From: Streptomyces hygroscopicus
Lineage (GTDB): Bacteria > Actinomycetota > Actinomycetes > Streptomycetales > Streptomycetaceae
Direction of reading: 5' to 3'
DNA length: 64,000 bases
Assembly: GCA_002021875.1 (NCBI GenBank)
Contig: CP018627.1
Location: forward strand, 8,556,001-8,620,000
Part shown: piece after piece, positions 35,960-47,091 of the stretch
Numbering within the stretch: position 1 is the first letter of the stretch
Layout: each line of letters opens with the position of its first letter
The notes under the pieces: generated by a model
The model's input: only the letters and a program-made list of their open reading frames with translations
What the model was told of the DNA's origin: nothing
Databases searched by the model: none
Made by a program: the position numbers and the translations under genes

Positions 35960-36882
35960 CCTCCGCCGGTCCCTTCCACTCCACCGGGTGCGGGGGCACG
36001 GCCCAGGCGGATCCGGGCCCAGAAGGATGCCGCCACCAGCGCCGCGGCCACCGGCAGCCGGGTGCCCCCGGCGGGGGAGGCAAGGGCGGAGACCGTCGGC
36101 GCGTCGCGCACCCCGAACACCGGAAGCAGCCGGGAGGGCCCGTCCCGCAGCATCGACGGCGGCAGCAGCGACAGGGGGTCGAGATAGCGGTCCGCGCGCC
36201 GCAGCCCCCAGTGCAGACAGCCGGACCGGCAGTGGAAGGGGCCCGGCGCCACCACGCCGACCACCTGCCCTGCGGCCACCCGCTCACCCTTGGCCACCGT
36301 GGCGCGTACCGGTTCGTAGGTGGTGCGCAGCGGAGGGGAGCCGGTCCCGGACACCTCGATCACCAGCACCCCACGGCCCGCGACCGGACCCACGAAGCTC
36401 ACCCGCCCCGCGCCCGCCGCCCTGACCCGCTCGCCCGGGCGCGCCGCGAGATCGACCCCGCGATGCCCCGCCGCCCAGGGAGCCGGAGGCGGTTGCCAGC
36501 CCCTCAGCACGGCCGGCCGCACCGCGCCGGGCACACCGTCGACCGGCCACGACCGCTCCCCGCCCGGCCTCGTCCTCGGCGCGCGTCCCTCAGCCGGACG
36601 GGACGCCACGGCCGTCGCCGATACCCCGCCGGGATCCGGCATCCGGCCCGGACCCGGCCCCCCGTCCGGACCCGGCACTCGCCCCAGTCCCGGCACCCCG
36701 CCCGGACTCGGCACCCCGTCCGGACCCGGCGCCGCGCCCGGGTCCGCCGCCGCGGCCCGCGCCGCCGAAAGAGGCACCGTCGGAAGAGGCGCCGTCGGCT
36801 CCGGCAGCATCGACAGCACCGGCAGCGCCAGAATCACCAGGGCAAGAGCCCGCCCCACCACAAGCCTTCGCATGTCCTCCAC
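35533..36882 (-). CDS. Secreted M23 (LytM-like) peptidase-domain protein, probably inactive, with overlapping tail
   Basis: A 449-residue frame. It starts with a signal sequence (ALALVILALPVLSMLP), then a collagen-like Pro/Gly repeat (about 46-89: GVPSPGGVPGLGRVPGPDGG), then an M23 domain (about 140-243). HxxxD is present as HRGVD, but the HxH motif reads CLH, so the expected catalytic histidine is cysteine. Downstream of the domain the frame runs on antisense through tetR for 427 nt, so the true C-terminus may be near 35960. GTG 36882 and ATG 36873 are possible starts. The role is probably cell-wall binding or amidase activation, as for EnvC-type relatives. Confidence 0.75.
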   Translation of the reverse strand: MEDMRRLVVGRALALVILALPVLSMLPEPTAPLPTVPLSAARAAAADPGAAPGPDGVPSPGGVPGLGRVPGPDGGPGPGRMPDPGGVSATAVASRPAEGRAPRTRPGGERSWPVDGVPGAVRPAVLRGWQPPPAPWAAGHRGVDLAARPGERVRAAGAGRVSFVGPVAGRGVLVIEVSGTGSPPLRTTYEPVRATVAKGERVAAGQVVGVVAPGPFHCRSGCLHWGLRRADRYLDPLSLLPPSMLRDGPSRLLPVFGVRDAPTVSALASPAGGTRLPVAAALVAASFWARIRLGRAPAPGGVEGTGGGQPRTPRRAMATAASVIRSGSSAAPSSMRRTAASTTPWSSTAESRGCSCPRVARASTTMAISPPWAARIFSRAPESSSPAEIATTARCRRSPTSASCRRTYASIFASGPSARSMAASTSAAQTGKSTAHSSSTTAARERKYS

Positions 36883-37187
36883 GATGACCCGGCGACCCGA
36901 GACGGGTGGATCATGGACGGAATCGGGGGACTACTCACGGGTTGTGGATAACGCCGTCACCCGGCACCGTACCCGTCCCGTACACTTCTTATGGCGATCC
37001 GGGTCACCGGATCGACTTCGCACGCCCCGCCACCGACGCTCCGATCGCGCATCGGTCAGCTCGGTGGCCGCGCCCCTCGGTCCTTGGACGACCCCCGAAA
37101 GGGCCTCGTCCGTGGCAGGCGCGTCGGGACGTCAGGAGCGGCGGCCGCCCGGCCGCCGTGGAACCGAGTACCTCAAGGAGTACGGCC
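36883..37187 (+). promoter_or_regulatory. rpsB leader and promoter region
   Basis: This 305-nt gap carries the promoter and long leader of rpsB. TACACT (36981-36986) is a good -10 candidate without an obvious -35 match. About 10 nt downstream is a 7-bp hairpin, GATCCGG (36996-37002) with CCGGATC (37007-37013). A roughly 170-nt leader is then left before AAGGAG at 37175, room for S2-mediated autoregulation. No ORF is supported. Confidence 0.55.
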
Positions 37188-38153
37188 ATGGCCGTCGTCA
37201 CGATGCGGGAGCTGCTGGAGAGCGGCGTCCACTTCGGGCACCAGACCCGCCGCTGGAACCCGAAGATGAAGCGCTTCATCTTCACCGAGCGCAACGGCAT
37301 CTACATCATTGACCTGCTCCAGTCGCTGTCGTACATCGACCGCGCCTACGAGTTCGTCAAGGAGACCGTCGCCCACGGCGGCTCCATCATGTTCGTCGGC
37401 ACGAAGAAGCAGGCGCAGGAGGCCATCGCCGAGCAGGCGACCCGCGTCGGCATGCCGTACGTCAACCAGCGCTGGCTGGGCGGCATGCTCACCAACTTCT
37501 CGACCGTCTACAAGCGCCTGCAGCGCCTGAAGGAGCTCGAGCAGATCGACTTCGAGGATGTGGCCGCCTCCGGCCTCACCAAGAAGGAGCTCCTGGTCCT
37601 CTCCCGCGAGAAGGCCAAGCTGGAGAAGACCCTCGGCGGTATCCGCGAGATGCAGAAGGTGCCGAGCGCCGTCTGGATCGTCGACACCAAGAAGGAGCAC
37701 ATCGCCGTCGGTGAGGCGCGCAAGCTCCGGATCCCGGTCGTCGCGATCCTCGACACCAACTGCGACCCGGACGAGGTCGACTACAAGATCCCGGGCAATG
37801 ACGACGCGATCCGCTCCGTCACCCTGCTCACCCGGGTGATCGCCGACGCCGTCGCCGAGGGCCTCATCGCCCGTTCCGGCGTCGCCACCGGTGACGAGAA
37901 GGCCGACAAGGCCGCGGGCGAGCCGCTGGCCGAGTGGGAGCGCGACCTGCTCGAGGGCGAGAAGAAGGCTGACGAGGCCGAGGCCAAGCCCGCCGAGGAC
38001 GCCAAGCCTGCCGAGGCCGCTGCGGACAAGCCCGCCGAGGATGCTGCGGACAAGCCCGCCGAGGCCGCCGCGGACAAGCCCGCTGAGGACGCCAAGCCCG
38101 CCGAGGACGTCGCTCCTGCCGAGGCCCCCGCCGCGGGCACCGAGCAGGGCTGA
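37188..38153 (+). CDS. rpsB: 30S ribosomal protein S2
   Basis: S2 of the small subunit. The 321-residue protein has the core up to about residue 240 ([60 protein letters not shown]). The tail from about 262 is a run of [16 protein letters not shown] repeats, four or five copies, extending it beyond the E. coli length of about 240. AAGGAG lies 7 nt before the ATG. Confidence 0.97.
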   Translation: MAVVTMRELLESGVHFGHQTRRWNPKMKRFIFTERNGIYIIDLLQSLSYIDRAYEFVKETVAHGGSIMFVGTKKQAQEAIAEQATRVGMPYVNQRWLGGMLTNFSTVYKRLQRLKELEQIDFEDVAASGLTKKELLVLSREKAKLEKTLGGIREMQKVPSAVWIVDTKKEHIAVGEARKLRIPVVAILDTNCDPDEVDYKIPGNDDAIRSVTLLTRVIADAVAEGLIARSGVATGDEKADKAAGEPLAEWERDLLEGEKKADEAEAKPAEDAKPAEAAADKPAEDAADKPAEAAADKPAEDAKPAEDVAPAEAPAAGTEQG

Positions 38154-38182
38154 CCACTCAGACGTCACTCAGACGGTGTATG

Positions 38183-38220
38183 ACGGCGGGGGACGGTGCC
38201 GATGGCGCCGCCCCCGCCGT
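38183..38220 (+). terminator. Strong hairpin between rpsB and tsf
   Basis: ACGGCGGGGG (38183-38192) and CCCCCGCCGT (38211-38220) form a 10-bp perfect stem. The enclosed segment pairs further (CGGTGCC with GGCGCCG, one mismatch). It can act as a partial terminator that lowers tsf relative to rpsB. Confidence 0.65.
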
Positions 38221-38263
38221 TCACCCGTAGAGCTTTCGACTTTCGAGAAGAGATTTACAGATC

Positions 38264-39100
38264 ATGGCGAACTTCACCGCCGCTGACGTCAAGAAGCTCC
38301 GTGAGCTGACCGGCGCCGGCATGATGGACTGCAAGAAGGCGCTGGACGAGGCCGAGGGCAACGTCGACAAGGCCGTCGAGATCCTGCGCGTCAAGGGCCA
38401 GAAGGGCGTGGCCAAGCGGGAGAGCCGCAACGCCGAGAACGGCGCTGTCGTCTCCCTCATCGCGGACGACAAGACCTCCGGCGTGCTGGTCGAGCTGAAG
38501 TGCGAGACGGACTTCGTCGCCAAGGGCGACAAGTTCGTGGCCGTCGCCGACGCCATCGCCGCCCACGTCGCCAAGACCTCCCCGGCCGACCTGGACGCCC
38601 TGCTCTCCTCCGAGATCGAGGCGGGCAAGACCGTTCAGGCGTTCGTCGACGAGGCCAACGCGACCCTCGGCGAGAAGATCGTCCTGGACCGCTTCGCGCA
38701 GTTCTCCGGCGGTTACGTCGCGGCGTACATGCACCGCACCAGCCCGGACCTGCCGCCGCAGGTCGGCGTCCTGGTCGAGCTGGACAAGGAAGACGCCACG
38801 GTCGCCAAGGACGTCGCGCAGCACATCGCCGCCTTCGCCCCGAAGTTCCTCACCCGCGACGAGATCTCGGCCGAGACGGTCGAGAACGAGCGCCGCGTCG
38901 CCGAGGCCACGGCCCGCGAGGAGGGCAAGCCCGAGGGCGCCCTGCCGAAGATCGTCGAGGGTCGCGTCACCGGCTTCTTCAAGGAGAACGTCCTGGTGGA
39001 CCAGCCGTTCGCCAAGGACAACAAGAAGTCCGTCCAGAAGGTCCTGGACGAGGCCGGTGTCTCGCTCAAGCGCTTCGCCCGTTTCCGCGTCGGCGTCTGA
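38264..39100 (+). CDS. tsf: Elongation factor Ts
   Basis: EF-Ts exchanges GDP for GTP on EF-Tu. The 278-residue protein has the UBA-like N-terminus (FTAADVKKLRELTGAGMMDC), the conserved core (VLVELKCETDFVAKGDKF) and a C-terminal domain ending KRFARFRVGV. AGAGATTTACAGATC precedes the ATG. It forms a conserved pair with rpsB, separated here by a strong hairpin. Confidence 0.97.
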   Translation: MANFTAADVKKLRELTGAGMMDCKKALDEAEGNVDKAVEILRVKGQKGVAKRESRNAENGAVVSLIADDKTSGVLVELKCETDFVAKGDKFVAVADAIAAHVAKTSPADLDALLSSEIEAGKTVQAFVDEANATLGEKIVLDRFAQFSGGYVAAYMHRTSPDLPPQVGVLVELDKEDATVAKDVAQHIAAFAPKFLTRDEISAETVENERRVAEATAREEGKPEGALPKIVEGRVTGFFKENVLVDQPFAKDNKKSVQKVLDEAGVSLKRFARFRVGV

Positions 39101-39255
39101 GCCGAGCAGCGAATGACCGTCGACCCCGATAGGGTCGTAGTCAGCCAACCGTCAACCGGTCGGCCGCAGATGTGACGAGGAGGCCATTGCCGCAGAGGTC
39201 GTAACAGGACCCGTCCGGCAGTGGCCTTCTTCGTATGTGCACGAGGAGATCTCCA

Positions 39256-40038
39256 ATGAATCACGGCGCGGACGCCAAACAGGCCGCCGACGACAAGAAC
39301 GCGCACGGTGCGGCCAAGCATGGTCGCTTCATGCTGAAGCTGTCCGGCGAGGCGTTCGCCGGAGGCGGGGGACTCGGCGTCGACCCCGATGTCGTGCACG
39401 CCATCGCCCGCGAGGTCGCCGCCGTGGTCAGGGACGGCGCCGAGATCGCCATCGTCATCGGTGGCGGTAACTTCTTCCGCGGTGCGGAGCTGCAGCAGCG
39501 CGGTATGGACCGGGCCCGCTCGGACTACATGGGCATGCTCGGAACCGTCATGAACTGCCTCGCCCTCCAGGACTTCCTGGAGAAGGAGGGCATCGACTCC
39601 CGCGTCCAGACCGCCATCACCATGGGCCAGGTCGCGGAGCCGTACATTCCGCTGCGTGCGGTGCGCCACCTGGAGAAGGGGCGCGTGGTCATCTTCGGCG
39701 CGGGTATGGGCATGCCGTACTTCTCCACGGACACCACCGCGGCCCAGCGGGCGCTGGAGATCGACGCGCAGGCCCTGCTCATGGGCAAGAACGGTGTGGA
39801 CGGGGTCTATGACTCCGACCCCGCCCGCAACCCCGACGCGGTGAAGTTCGACGCCCTGGAGTACGGCGAGGTGATCACCAGGGACCTGAAGGTCGCCGAC
39901 GCCACCGCGATCACCCTCTGCCGGGACAACAAGCTGCCCATCCTCGTCTTCGAGCTCCTGGCCGAAGGAAATATCGCGCGCGCGGTGAAGGGTGAGAAGA
40001 TCGGCACGCTGGTGAGCGACCAGGGCTCCCGGGCCTGA
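39256..40038 (+). CDS. pyrH: Uridylate kinase (UMP kinase)
   Basis: PyrH converts UMP to UDP in pyrimidine synthesis. The 260-residue amino-acid-kinase-fold enzyme shows [60 protein letters not shown] and [20 protein letters not shown]. The start at 39256 is supported by CGAGGAGA; an upstream start at 39235 would overlap that site. A basic/acidic N-terminal extension of about 25 residues is typical for actinomycetes. frr follows after 104 nt. Confidence 0.96.
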   Translation: MNHGADAKQAADDKNAHGAAKHGRFMLKLSGEAFAGGGGLGVDPDVVHAIAREVAAVVRDGAEIAIVIGGGNFFRGAELQQRGMDRARSDYMGMLGTVMNCLALQDFLEKEGIDSRVQTAITMGQVAEPYIPLRAVRHLEKGRVVIFGAGMGMPYFSTDTTAAQRALEIDAQALLMGKNGVDGVYDSDPARNPDAVKFDALEYGEVITRDLKVADATAITLCRDNKLPILVFELLAEGNIARAVKGEKIGTLVSDQGSRA

Positions 40039-40142
40039 CGGCTCGAACGGGGGATGGACAACGGCCTGCCGGTCGGACACCGTGCAGGAGAAGACGCACG
40101 CAGGGGCGAGGCTCTGCTTACTGATAACACCAGGAGCAAGTG

Positions 40143-40700
40143 GTGATCGAAGAGACCCTCCTCGAGGCCGAGGAGAAGATGGAGAAAGCCGTTGTGGTCG
40201 CCAAGGAGGACTTCGCCGCGATCCGCACCGGGCGTGCGCACCCGGCGATGTTCAACAAGATCGTGGCGGACTACTACGGTGCGCTGACGCCGATCAATCA
40301 GCTCGCGTCGTTCTCGGTGCCGGAGCCGCGCATGGCCGTGGTCACGCCGTTCGACAAGACCGCGCTCCGCAATATCGAGCAGGCGATCCGGGACTCGGAT
40401 CTGGGCGTCAACCCGAGCAATGACGGCAACATCATCCGGGTGGTGTTCCCCGAGCTCACCGAGCAGCGCCGTAAGGAGTTCATCAAGGTCGCCAAGGCCA
40501 AGGGCGAGGACGCGAAGATCTCGATCCGCAGCGTCCGGCGCAAGGCCAAGGAGTCCATCGACAAGCTGATCAAGGACGGCGAGGTCGGCGAGGACGAGGG
40601 GCGCCGCGCCGAGAAGGAGCTCGACGACACCACGGCGAAGTATGTCGCGCAGGTGGATGAGCTGCTCAAGCACAAGGAAGCCGAGCTGCTCGAGGTCTGA
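40143..40700 (+). CDS. frr: Ribosome recycling factor
   Basis: RRF splits post-termination ribosomes with EF-G. The 185-residue length is exactly that of the family. Signatures are [60 protein letters not shown] and [20 protein letters not shown]. Of two adjacent GTGs, 40143 is preferred because CAGGAG ends 6 nt before it. The stop overlaps the cdsA ATG. Confidence 0.97.
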   Translation: MIEETLLEAEEKMEKAVVVAKEDFAAIRTGRAHPAMFNKIVADYYGALTPINQLASFSVPEPRMAVVTPFDKTALRNIEQAIRDSDLGVNPSNDGNIIRVVFPELTEQRRKEFIKVAKAKGEDAKISIRSVRRKAKESIDKLIKDGEVGEDEGRRAEKELDDTTAKYVAQVDELLKHKEAELLEV

Positions 40701-41878
40701 TGAACGACTCTTCCTGGGGGGCCCCACCAAGCGCCGGATTCCGGGCACCGGGCGGTCAGGGCACCTCCCCCGGCTACGGCTGGGTGGCGGCGCCTTCTTC
40801 GGCGGGTCCCGCGCACGAGGTGGGCGAAGCGGCGCAGACTCGCCCCATGCCCACCGTGCCCCACGCGGGCGGCGACTCCGGCGAGGACGCCGACCGTGAC
40901 CGGGGGGCCGCTCGGCTGAGCGGCCCCCTCTTCCGCGACGAGCGGGAGCCGCAGCCCGGACCCCGGCCGCCCGCCGGGCGCCCGCCGACGCCCCCCGACC
41001 CCGCGCCCGACCCGGCCTCGGCCGACGGCGGCGCGCGCGGGGCCGGTGCCGCGCAGGGGAAGAAGAGCGCGGGCCGTAATCTGCGCGCCGCGATAGGGGT
41101 GGGCATCGGCCTCGGCGTGATCATCGTGGCCTCGCTCTTCATCTACAAGCCCGTGTTTGTCGGCGTGGTGGCGGTCGCGGTGGTGGTCGGGCTCTGGGAG
41201 CTGACCTCACGGCTGACCGAGCGCAAGGACATCCGGGTCCCGCTGGTGCCGCTCGCGGTCGGCGGGGTCGCCATGATCGTCGCCGGCTATGTGCGCGGTG
41301 CCCAGGGCGCGGTGGTGGCGGTGGCGCTCACGGCGCTCGCGGTGCTGGTCTGGCGGATGACCGAACCGCCCGACAACTACCTCAGGGATGTCACCGCGGG
41401 CGTCTTCGCCGCCTTCTACGTGCCGTTCCTGGCCACCTTCGTGGCGCTCATGCTCGACACCGGGGACGGCCCGTGGCGGGTCCTCACCTTCCTGCTGCTG
41501 ACCGTGGTCAGCGACACGGGGGCGTACGCGGTGGGCTGGCGCTTCGGCAAGCATCCGCTGGCGCCGCGGATCAGCCCCGGCAAGACCCGCGAGGGGCTGC
41601 TGGGCGCGGTGACCTTCGCGATGGTCGCGGGCGCGCTGTGCATGCAGTACCTCATCGACGACGGCGTCTGGTGGCAGGGCCTGCTGCTCGGCCTCGCCGT
41701 CGCGGTCAGCGCGACCCTGGGCGACCTCGGCGAGTCCATGATCAAGCGGGACCTCGGCATCAAGGACATGGGCAAGCTGCTGCCCGGCCATGGCGGGATC
41801 ATGGACCGGCTCGACTCGCTGCTGCCCACCGCGCCGGTCGCGTGGCTGCTGCTGGTGATCTTCGTGGGCGGCGGCTGA
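40700..41878 (+). CDS. cdsA: Phosphatidate cytidylyltransferase CdsA
   Basis: CdsA makes CDP-diacylglycerol for all phospholipids. The 392-residue membrane protein has a Pro/Gly-rich cytoplasmic N-terminus (1-125) and about eight spans. The CDS signature is intact near the end: SATLGDLGESMIKRDLGIKD, then PGHGGIMDRLDSLL. ISPGKTREGLLGAV is also typical. The start overlaps the frr stop by one base, so the two are coupled. A strong terminator follows. Confidence 0.95.
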   Translation: MNDSSWGAPPSAGFRAPGGQGTSPGYGWVAAPSSAGPAHEVGEAAQTRPMPTVPHAGGDSGEDADRDRGAARLSGPLFRDEREPQPGPRPPAGRPPTPPDPAPDPASADGGARGAGAAQGKKSAGRNLRAAIGVGIGLGVIIVASLFIYKPVFVGVVAVAVVVGLWELTSRLTERKDIRVPLVPLAVGGVAMIVAGYVRGAQGAVVAVALTALAVLVWRMTEPPDNYLRDVTAGVFAAFYVPFLATFVALMLDTGDGPWRVLTFLLLTVVSDTGAYAVGWRFGKHPLAPRISPGKTREGLLGAVTFAMVAGALCMQYLIDDGVWWQGLLLGLAVAVSATLGDLGESMIKRDLGIKDMGKLLPGHGGIMDRLDSLLPTAPVAWLLLVIFVGGG

Positions 41879-41891
41879 CGAGGCCGCCCAC

Positions 41892-41921
41892 GGGCCCCGC
41901 GCCACGCATGGCGCGGGGCCC
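41892..41921 (+). terminator. Terminator after cdsA
   Basis: GGGCCCCGCGCCA (41892-41904) and TGGCGCGGGGCCC (41909-41921) form a perfect 13-bp stem with a 4-nt CGCA loop, followed by TTCG. It ends the pyrH-frr-cdsA unit just before rlmN. Confidence 0.85.
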
Positions 41922-41949
41922 TTCGTACGTCTGCGACACTGGGTGAATC

Positions 41950-43056
41950 ATGCCTAAGCCCGGAGAACTCACCTTCGCCGCGCCGCGCGGGGCCAAGAAG
42001 CCCCCGCGGCATCTTGCCGACCTCACACCCGCCGAGCGCCGGGAGGCCGTCGCCGCCCTCGGGGAGAAGCCCTTCCGGGCCAGTCAGGTGTCGCGTCACT
42101 ACTTCGCGCGGTACGTCGACGACCCCGCACAGTGGAGCGACATACCGGCCGCCGCGCGCGAGAAGCTGGCCGCCGGGCTGCTGCCGGAGCTGATGAGCGT
42201 GGTGCGCCACGTCAGCTGCGACGACGACACCACGCGCAAGACCCTGTGGCGGCTCTTCGACGGCACGCTCGTGGAGTCCGTACTGATGCGCTACCCGGAC
42301 CGGGTCACCATGTGCATCAGCTCACAGGCGGGCTGCGGGATGAACTGCCCGTTCTGCGCCACCGGCCAGGCGGGGCTGGACCGCAATCTGTCCACCGCCG
42401 AGATCGTGCACCAGATCGTCGACGGAATGCGGGCCCTCCGCGACGGTGAGATCCCCGGCGGGCCGGCCCGGCTGTCCAACATCGTCTTCATGGGCATGGG
42501 CGAGCCGCTGGCCAACTACAACCGCGTCGTCGGCGCCATCCGCCGGCTCACCGACCCCGAGCCCGACGGCCTCGGCCTTTCGCAGCGCGGGATCACCGTC
42601 TCGACCGTCGGCCTCGTGCCGGCGATGCTGCGGTTCGCCGACGAGGGGTTCAAGTGCCGGCTCGCGGTGTCGCTGCACGCGCCCGACGACGAGCTGCGCG
42701 ACACCCTCGTGCCGGTCAACACCCGCTGGAAGGTGCGCGAAGTCCTGGACGCCGCGTGGGAGTACGCGGAGAAGTCCGGCCGCCGGGTCTCCATCGAGTA
42801 CGCGCTGATCAAGGACATCAACGACCAGGCGTGGCGCGCCGATCTGCTCGGCCGGCTGCTCAAGGGCCGCCGGGTGCATGTGAACCTCATTCCGCTCAAC
42901 CCGACGCCCGGCTCCAAGTGGACGGCGTCCCGGCCCGAGGACGAGAAGGCGTTCGTGGCGGCCCTGGAGGCCCACGGGGTGCCGGTGACCGTCCGGGACA
43001 CCCGTGGCCAGGAGATCGACGGGGCCTGCGGGCAGCTGGCGGCTTCTGAGCGCTGA
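41950..43056 (+). CDS. rlmN: 23S rRNA/tRNA adenine-C2 methyltransferase RlmN
   Basis: A radical SAM enzyme that methylates A2503 of 23S rRNA and A37 of some tRNAs. The 368-residue protein has the CX3CX2C cluster as Cys129, Cys133, Cys136 in [12 protein letters not shown]. Further hallmarks are [40 protein letters not shown] and the C-terminal DGACGQL, whose cysteine (about 360) resolves the methyl intermediate. The ATG is near the cdsA terminator, and the gene has little upstream room for a promoter. Confidence 0.96.
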   Translation: MPKPGELTFAAPRGAKKPPRHLADLTPAERREAVAALGEKPFRASQVSRHYFARYVDDPAQWSDIPAAAREKLAAGLLPELMSVVRHVSCDDDTTRKTLWRLFDGTLVESVLMRYPDRVTMCISSQAGCGMNCPFCATGQAGLDRNLSTAEIVHQIVDGMRALRDGEIPGGPARLSNIVFMGMGEPLANYNRVVGAIRRLTDPEPDGLGLSQRGITVSTVGLVPAMLRFADEGFKCRLAVSLHAPDDELRDTLVPVNTRWKVREVLDAAWEYAEKSGRRVSIEYALIKDINDQAWRADLLGRLLKGRRVHVNLIPLNPTPGSKWTASRPEDEKAFVAALEAHGVPVTVRDTRGQEIDGACGQLAASER

Positions 43057-43133
43057 GGACCGGCTGATACGGTGCCTGAGCGTCGTCGCATCATGCGGTC
43101 GTCGTAAAACTGAATATCCGTACAAGTGAACAT

Positions 43134-43222
43134 TCCGACAGGGGAGCGCTCAGAGCGCTGAGAGTGCGGCACGGCCGCAGACCCTCGGACCTGATCCGGG
43201 TCATACCGGCGTAGGGAGTCAG
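43134..43222 (+). promoter_or_regulatory. TPP riboswitch (THI element) controlling thiBPQ
   Basis: The element has the conserved TPP-aptamer blocks GCTGAGAGTGCGG with CCGCAGACCCT (43157-43184), CCTGATCCGGGTCATACCGG (43190-43209) and GCGTAGGGAGTC (43210-43221). The closing P1 helix pairs GAC near 43136 with GTC at the end. GGGAG in the 3' part is also the likely ribosome binding site of thiB, so TPP binding should block translation. Confidence 0.95.
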
Positions 43223-43229
43223 CATCACC

Positions 43230-44303
43230 ATGAACAGCCAGCTTCGGCGTGCCATCTCAGCCGCCCTTTTCGGCTCACTGGCGTTGGGCGCGCTCGTCGG
43301 CTGCGGCGAGGATTCCAAGAGCGGCGCGGACTCCAAGACGGTCACCCTGGTCACGCACGACTCGTTCGCGGCCTCCAAGGCGGTCCTCAAGGAGTTCACC
43401 AAGGAGACCGGCTACAAGGTGCGGGTGCAGGCCGGGGGCGACGCCGGAGCCGCCGTCAACCAGGCGATCCTGTCCAAGGGCCACCCCCAGGGCGATGTGT
43501 TCTTCGGCGTCGACAACACCCTGCTCTCCCGGTCGCTCGACAACGACCTGTTCACCCCCTACACGGCCAAGGGCCTCGACAAGGTCCCGGCGGCCCTTCA
43601 GCTCGACCGGGCCGAGCACCGCGTCACCCCCGTCGACTTCGGCGACATCTGCGTCAACTACGACCGTGAGTACTTCGCCGACAAGAAGCTGGCGCCGCCC
43701 CGGACGCTGGAGGATCTGACCAAGCCCGCCTACAAGAACCTCCTCGTCACCGAGAACGCGGCCACCTCGTCCCCCGGCCTCGGCTTCCTCCTCGCCACGG
43801 CCGCCAAGTACGGCGACGACGGCTGGAAGGGCTACTGGAAGAAGCTGCGGGCCAACGGTGTCGAGGTCGTCGACGGCTGGGAGCAGGCGTATTACGACCG
43901 GTTCTCCGGCTCGGCCGGCGGCGGCAAGGGCGACCGGCCGCTCGTCGTCTCCTACGCCTCGAGCCCGCCCGCCGAGGTGGCCGACGCCAAGACCAAGCCC
44001 GCCAAGGCCCCCACCGGGGTGGCGACAGGCACCTGCTTCCGGCAGGTGGAGTTCGCCGGGCTGCTGAACGGAGCGGGCAACGCCAAGGGCGGCAAGGCGC
44101 TGCTGGATTTCCTGCTGAGCAAGCGGTTCCAGGAGGACGTCCCGCTGAACATGTACGTCAACCCGGCGCGCGAGGACGCCAAGCTGCCGGAGCTGTTCAC
44201 CCGGTACGGGGTCAGGATCGCCGACTCCGCCACCCTGGCGCCGCAGAAGATCGCCAAGAACCGTGAGCCGTGGGTCAAGACATGGTCCTCGCTGGTCCTG
44301 TAG
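43230..44303 (+). CDS. thiB: Thiamine ABC transporter, substrate-binding lipoprotein
   Basis: A 357-residue solute-binding protein for thiamine or its phosphates. The signal ends in the lipobox LVGC with Cys25 as lipid anchor. The ThiB pattern is seen in VTLVTHDSFAASKAVLKEF, GDVFFGVDNTLLSRSL, VDFGDICVNYDREYFADKKL and YASSPPAEV. The ATG is 7 nt after the TPP riboswitch, whose P1 strand holds the ribosome binding site. The gene overlaps the permease start. Confidence 0.95.
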   Translation: MNSQLRRAISAALFGSLALGALVGCGEDSKSGADSKTVTLVTHDSFAASKAVLKEFTKETGYKVRVQAGGDAGAAVNQAILSKGHPQGDVFFGVDNTLLSRSLDNDLFTPYTAKGLDKVPAALQLDRAEHRVTPVDFGDICVNYDREYFADKKLAPPRTLEDLTKPAYKNLLVTENAATSSPGLGFLLATAAKYGDDGWKGYWKKLRANGVEVVDGWEQAYYDRFSGSAGGGKGDRPLVVSYASSPPAEVADAKTKPAKAPTGVATGTCFRQVEFAGLLNGAGNAKGGKALLDFLLSKRFQEDVPLNMYVNPAREDAKLPELFTRYGVRIADSATLAPQKIAKNREPWVKTWSSLVL

Positions 44304-46012
44304 AGCCCCGCGAGAACCGTAAGACGGCCGACGGCCACCGTAAGGCCGACAGGGCAGCCGGCGGCGGCCGTCGCGCGCTCGCTCTGCGGCTCGCCCTGAT
44401 GGCGGTGCCGCTCGCCTTCTTCGCGGTCTTCTTCGCCTATCCCGTGGCCGCCATCGTCACCCGGGGGCTGCGCGTCGGCGGGCAGTGGCGGTTCGGCCGG
44501 ATCACCGAGGTGGTGACCGATCAGGCGACGCTGGACGTCCTGTGGTTCACCTGCTGGCAGGCGGTCGCGTCGACCGCCCTCACGCTCGCGGTCGCGCTGC
44601 CCGGCGCCTATGTCTTCGCCCGCTTCGACTTCCCCGGCAAGGGGCTGCTGCGGGCCGTGGTGACCGTGCCGTTCGTGCTGCCGACCGTCGTCGCCGGATC
44701 CGCCTTCCTGGCTCTGCTCGGCCGGGGCGGGCTGCTGGACGAGCTGTGGGGGGTGCGGCTCGACACCTCCGTCTGGGCGATTCTCCTGGCCCATGTCTTC
44801 TTCAACTACGCGGTCGTCGTCAGGACCGTCGGCGGGCTGTGGGCCCAGCTCGACCCGCGCCAGGAGGAGGCCGCGCGGGTGCTCGGCGCGAGCCGGCTGT
44901 CGGCCTGGCGCCGGGTGACGCTGCCCGCGCTGGCCCCCGCGGTCGCCGCCGCCGCGCTGATGGTGTTCCTGTTCACCTTCACTTCCTTCGGCGTGATCCA
45001 GATCCTCGGCGGTCCCCGCTACGCCACCCTGGAGGTGGCGATCTACCGGGAGACCGCACAGCTGCTCGACCTGCCCACGGCCGCTGTGCTCACCCTCGTC
45101 CAGTTCGCCGCGGTCGCGGCCGTGTTGGGCCTGCACGCGTGGACCGTAAGGCGCCGGGAGAGCGCCCTGCGGCTCGTCGACCCCGGCCGCACGGCGCGCC
45201 GGCCGAACGGCCCGGCGCAGTGGGCGCTGCTGTGGGGCGTGCTGGCGGTGGTCGCCCTGCTGATCGTGACACCGCTCGCGGTGCTGGTGGAACGCTCGCT
45301 GAACGGACCGGACGGCTACGGATTCACCTACTACGAGGCGCTCAGGTCGGCCGCCGACAGCGGCGGCACCTTCTTCGTGGCCCCCATGGAGGCCATCGGG
45401 AACTCCCTGCGGTACGCGGCGGTCGCCACCGTATTCGCCCTCGCCGTGGGCGGCCTCGCCGCCGCCGCGCTCACCCGTAAGGCGGGCAGGCTGGTTCGGG
45501 GCTTCGACGCGCTGCTGATGCTGCCCCTGGGCACCTCGGCCGTCACCGTGGGATTCGGGTTCCTGATCGCCCTCGACGAGCCCCCGCTGGATCTGCGTGC
45601 CTCCTGGTTCCTGGTGCCCCTCGCCCAGGCCCTGGTGGGCGTGCCCTTCGTCGTGCGGACCATGCTGCCCGTGCTGCGGGCGGTGGACCACCGGCTCCGG
45701 GAGGCGGCGGCCGTGCTCGGGGCGTCCCCGTGGCGGGTCTGGCGGGAAGTGGACCTGCCGCTGGTCGGGCGGGCCGTGGCGGTCGCGGCGGGCTTCGCGT
45801 TCGCCGTCTCCCTGGGCGAGTTCGGGGCGACCGTCTTCATCGCGCGCCCCGACCAGCCGACCCTCCCGGTGGCCATCGCCCGTTTCCTGGGCCGGGCCGG
45901 ACAGCTCACCTACGGGCAGGCGATGGCCCTGAGCACGATCCTGATGCTGGTCTGTGCCGGATCGCTGCTGGCACTCGAGCGCATCCGCACCGACCGTTCC
46001 GGAGAGTTCTGA
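44282..46012 (+). CDS. thiP: Thiamine ABC transporter, double-domain permease
   Basis: A 576-residue permease with two fused halves, each with about six spans and an EAA loop: EEAARVLGASRLSAWRRVTL and REAAAVLGASPWRVWREVDL. This fused architecture is that of ThiP. ATG 44282 is chosen; GTG 44270 is an alternative. Both overlap the thiB end. The first 35 residues are basic and cytoplasmic. It works with ThiB and ThiQ under the shared riboswitch. Confidence 0.93.
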   Translation: MVLAGPVEPRENRKTADGHRKADRAAGGGRRALALRLALMAVPLAFFAVFFAYPVAAIVTRGLRVGGQWRFGRITEVVTDQATLDVLWFTCWQAVASTALTLAVALPGAYVFARFDFPGKGLLRAVVTVPFVLPTVVAGSAFLALLGRGGLLDELWGVRLDTSVWAILLAHVFFNYAVVVRTVGGLWAQLDPRQEEAARVLGASRLSAWRRVTLPALAPAVAAAALMVFLFTFTSFGVIQILGGPRYATLEVAIYRETAQLLDLPTAAVLTLVQFAAVAAVLGLHAWTVRRRESALRLVDPGRTARRPNGPAQWALLWGVLAVVALLIVTPLAVLVERSLNGPDGYGFTYYEALRSAADSGGTFFVAPMEAIGNSLRYAAVATVFALAVGGLAAAALTRKAGRLVRGFDALLMLPLGTSAVTVGFGFLIALDEPPLDLRASWFLVPLAQALVGVPFVVRTMLPVLRAVDHRLREAAAVLGASPWRVWREVDLPLVGRAVAVAAGFAFAVSLGEFGATVFIARPDQPTLPVAIARFLGRAGQLTYGQAMALSTILMLVCAGSLLALERIRTDRSGEF

Positions 46013-47050
<1,038 letters not shown>

Positions 47051-47091
47051 CGCCTGGAGTACGGCGCGCCGGGGTGCGGTCCTCATGCTGG

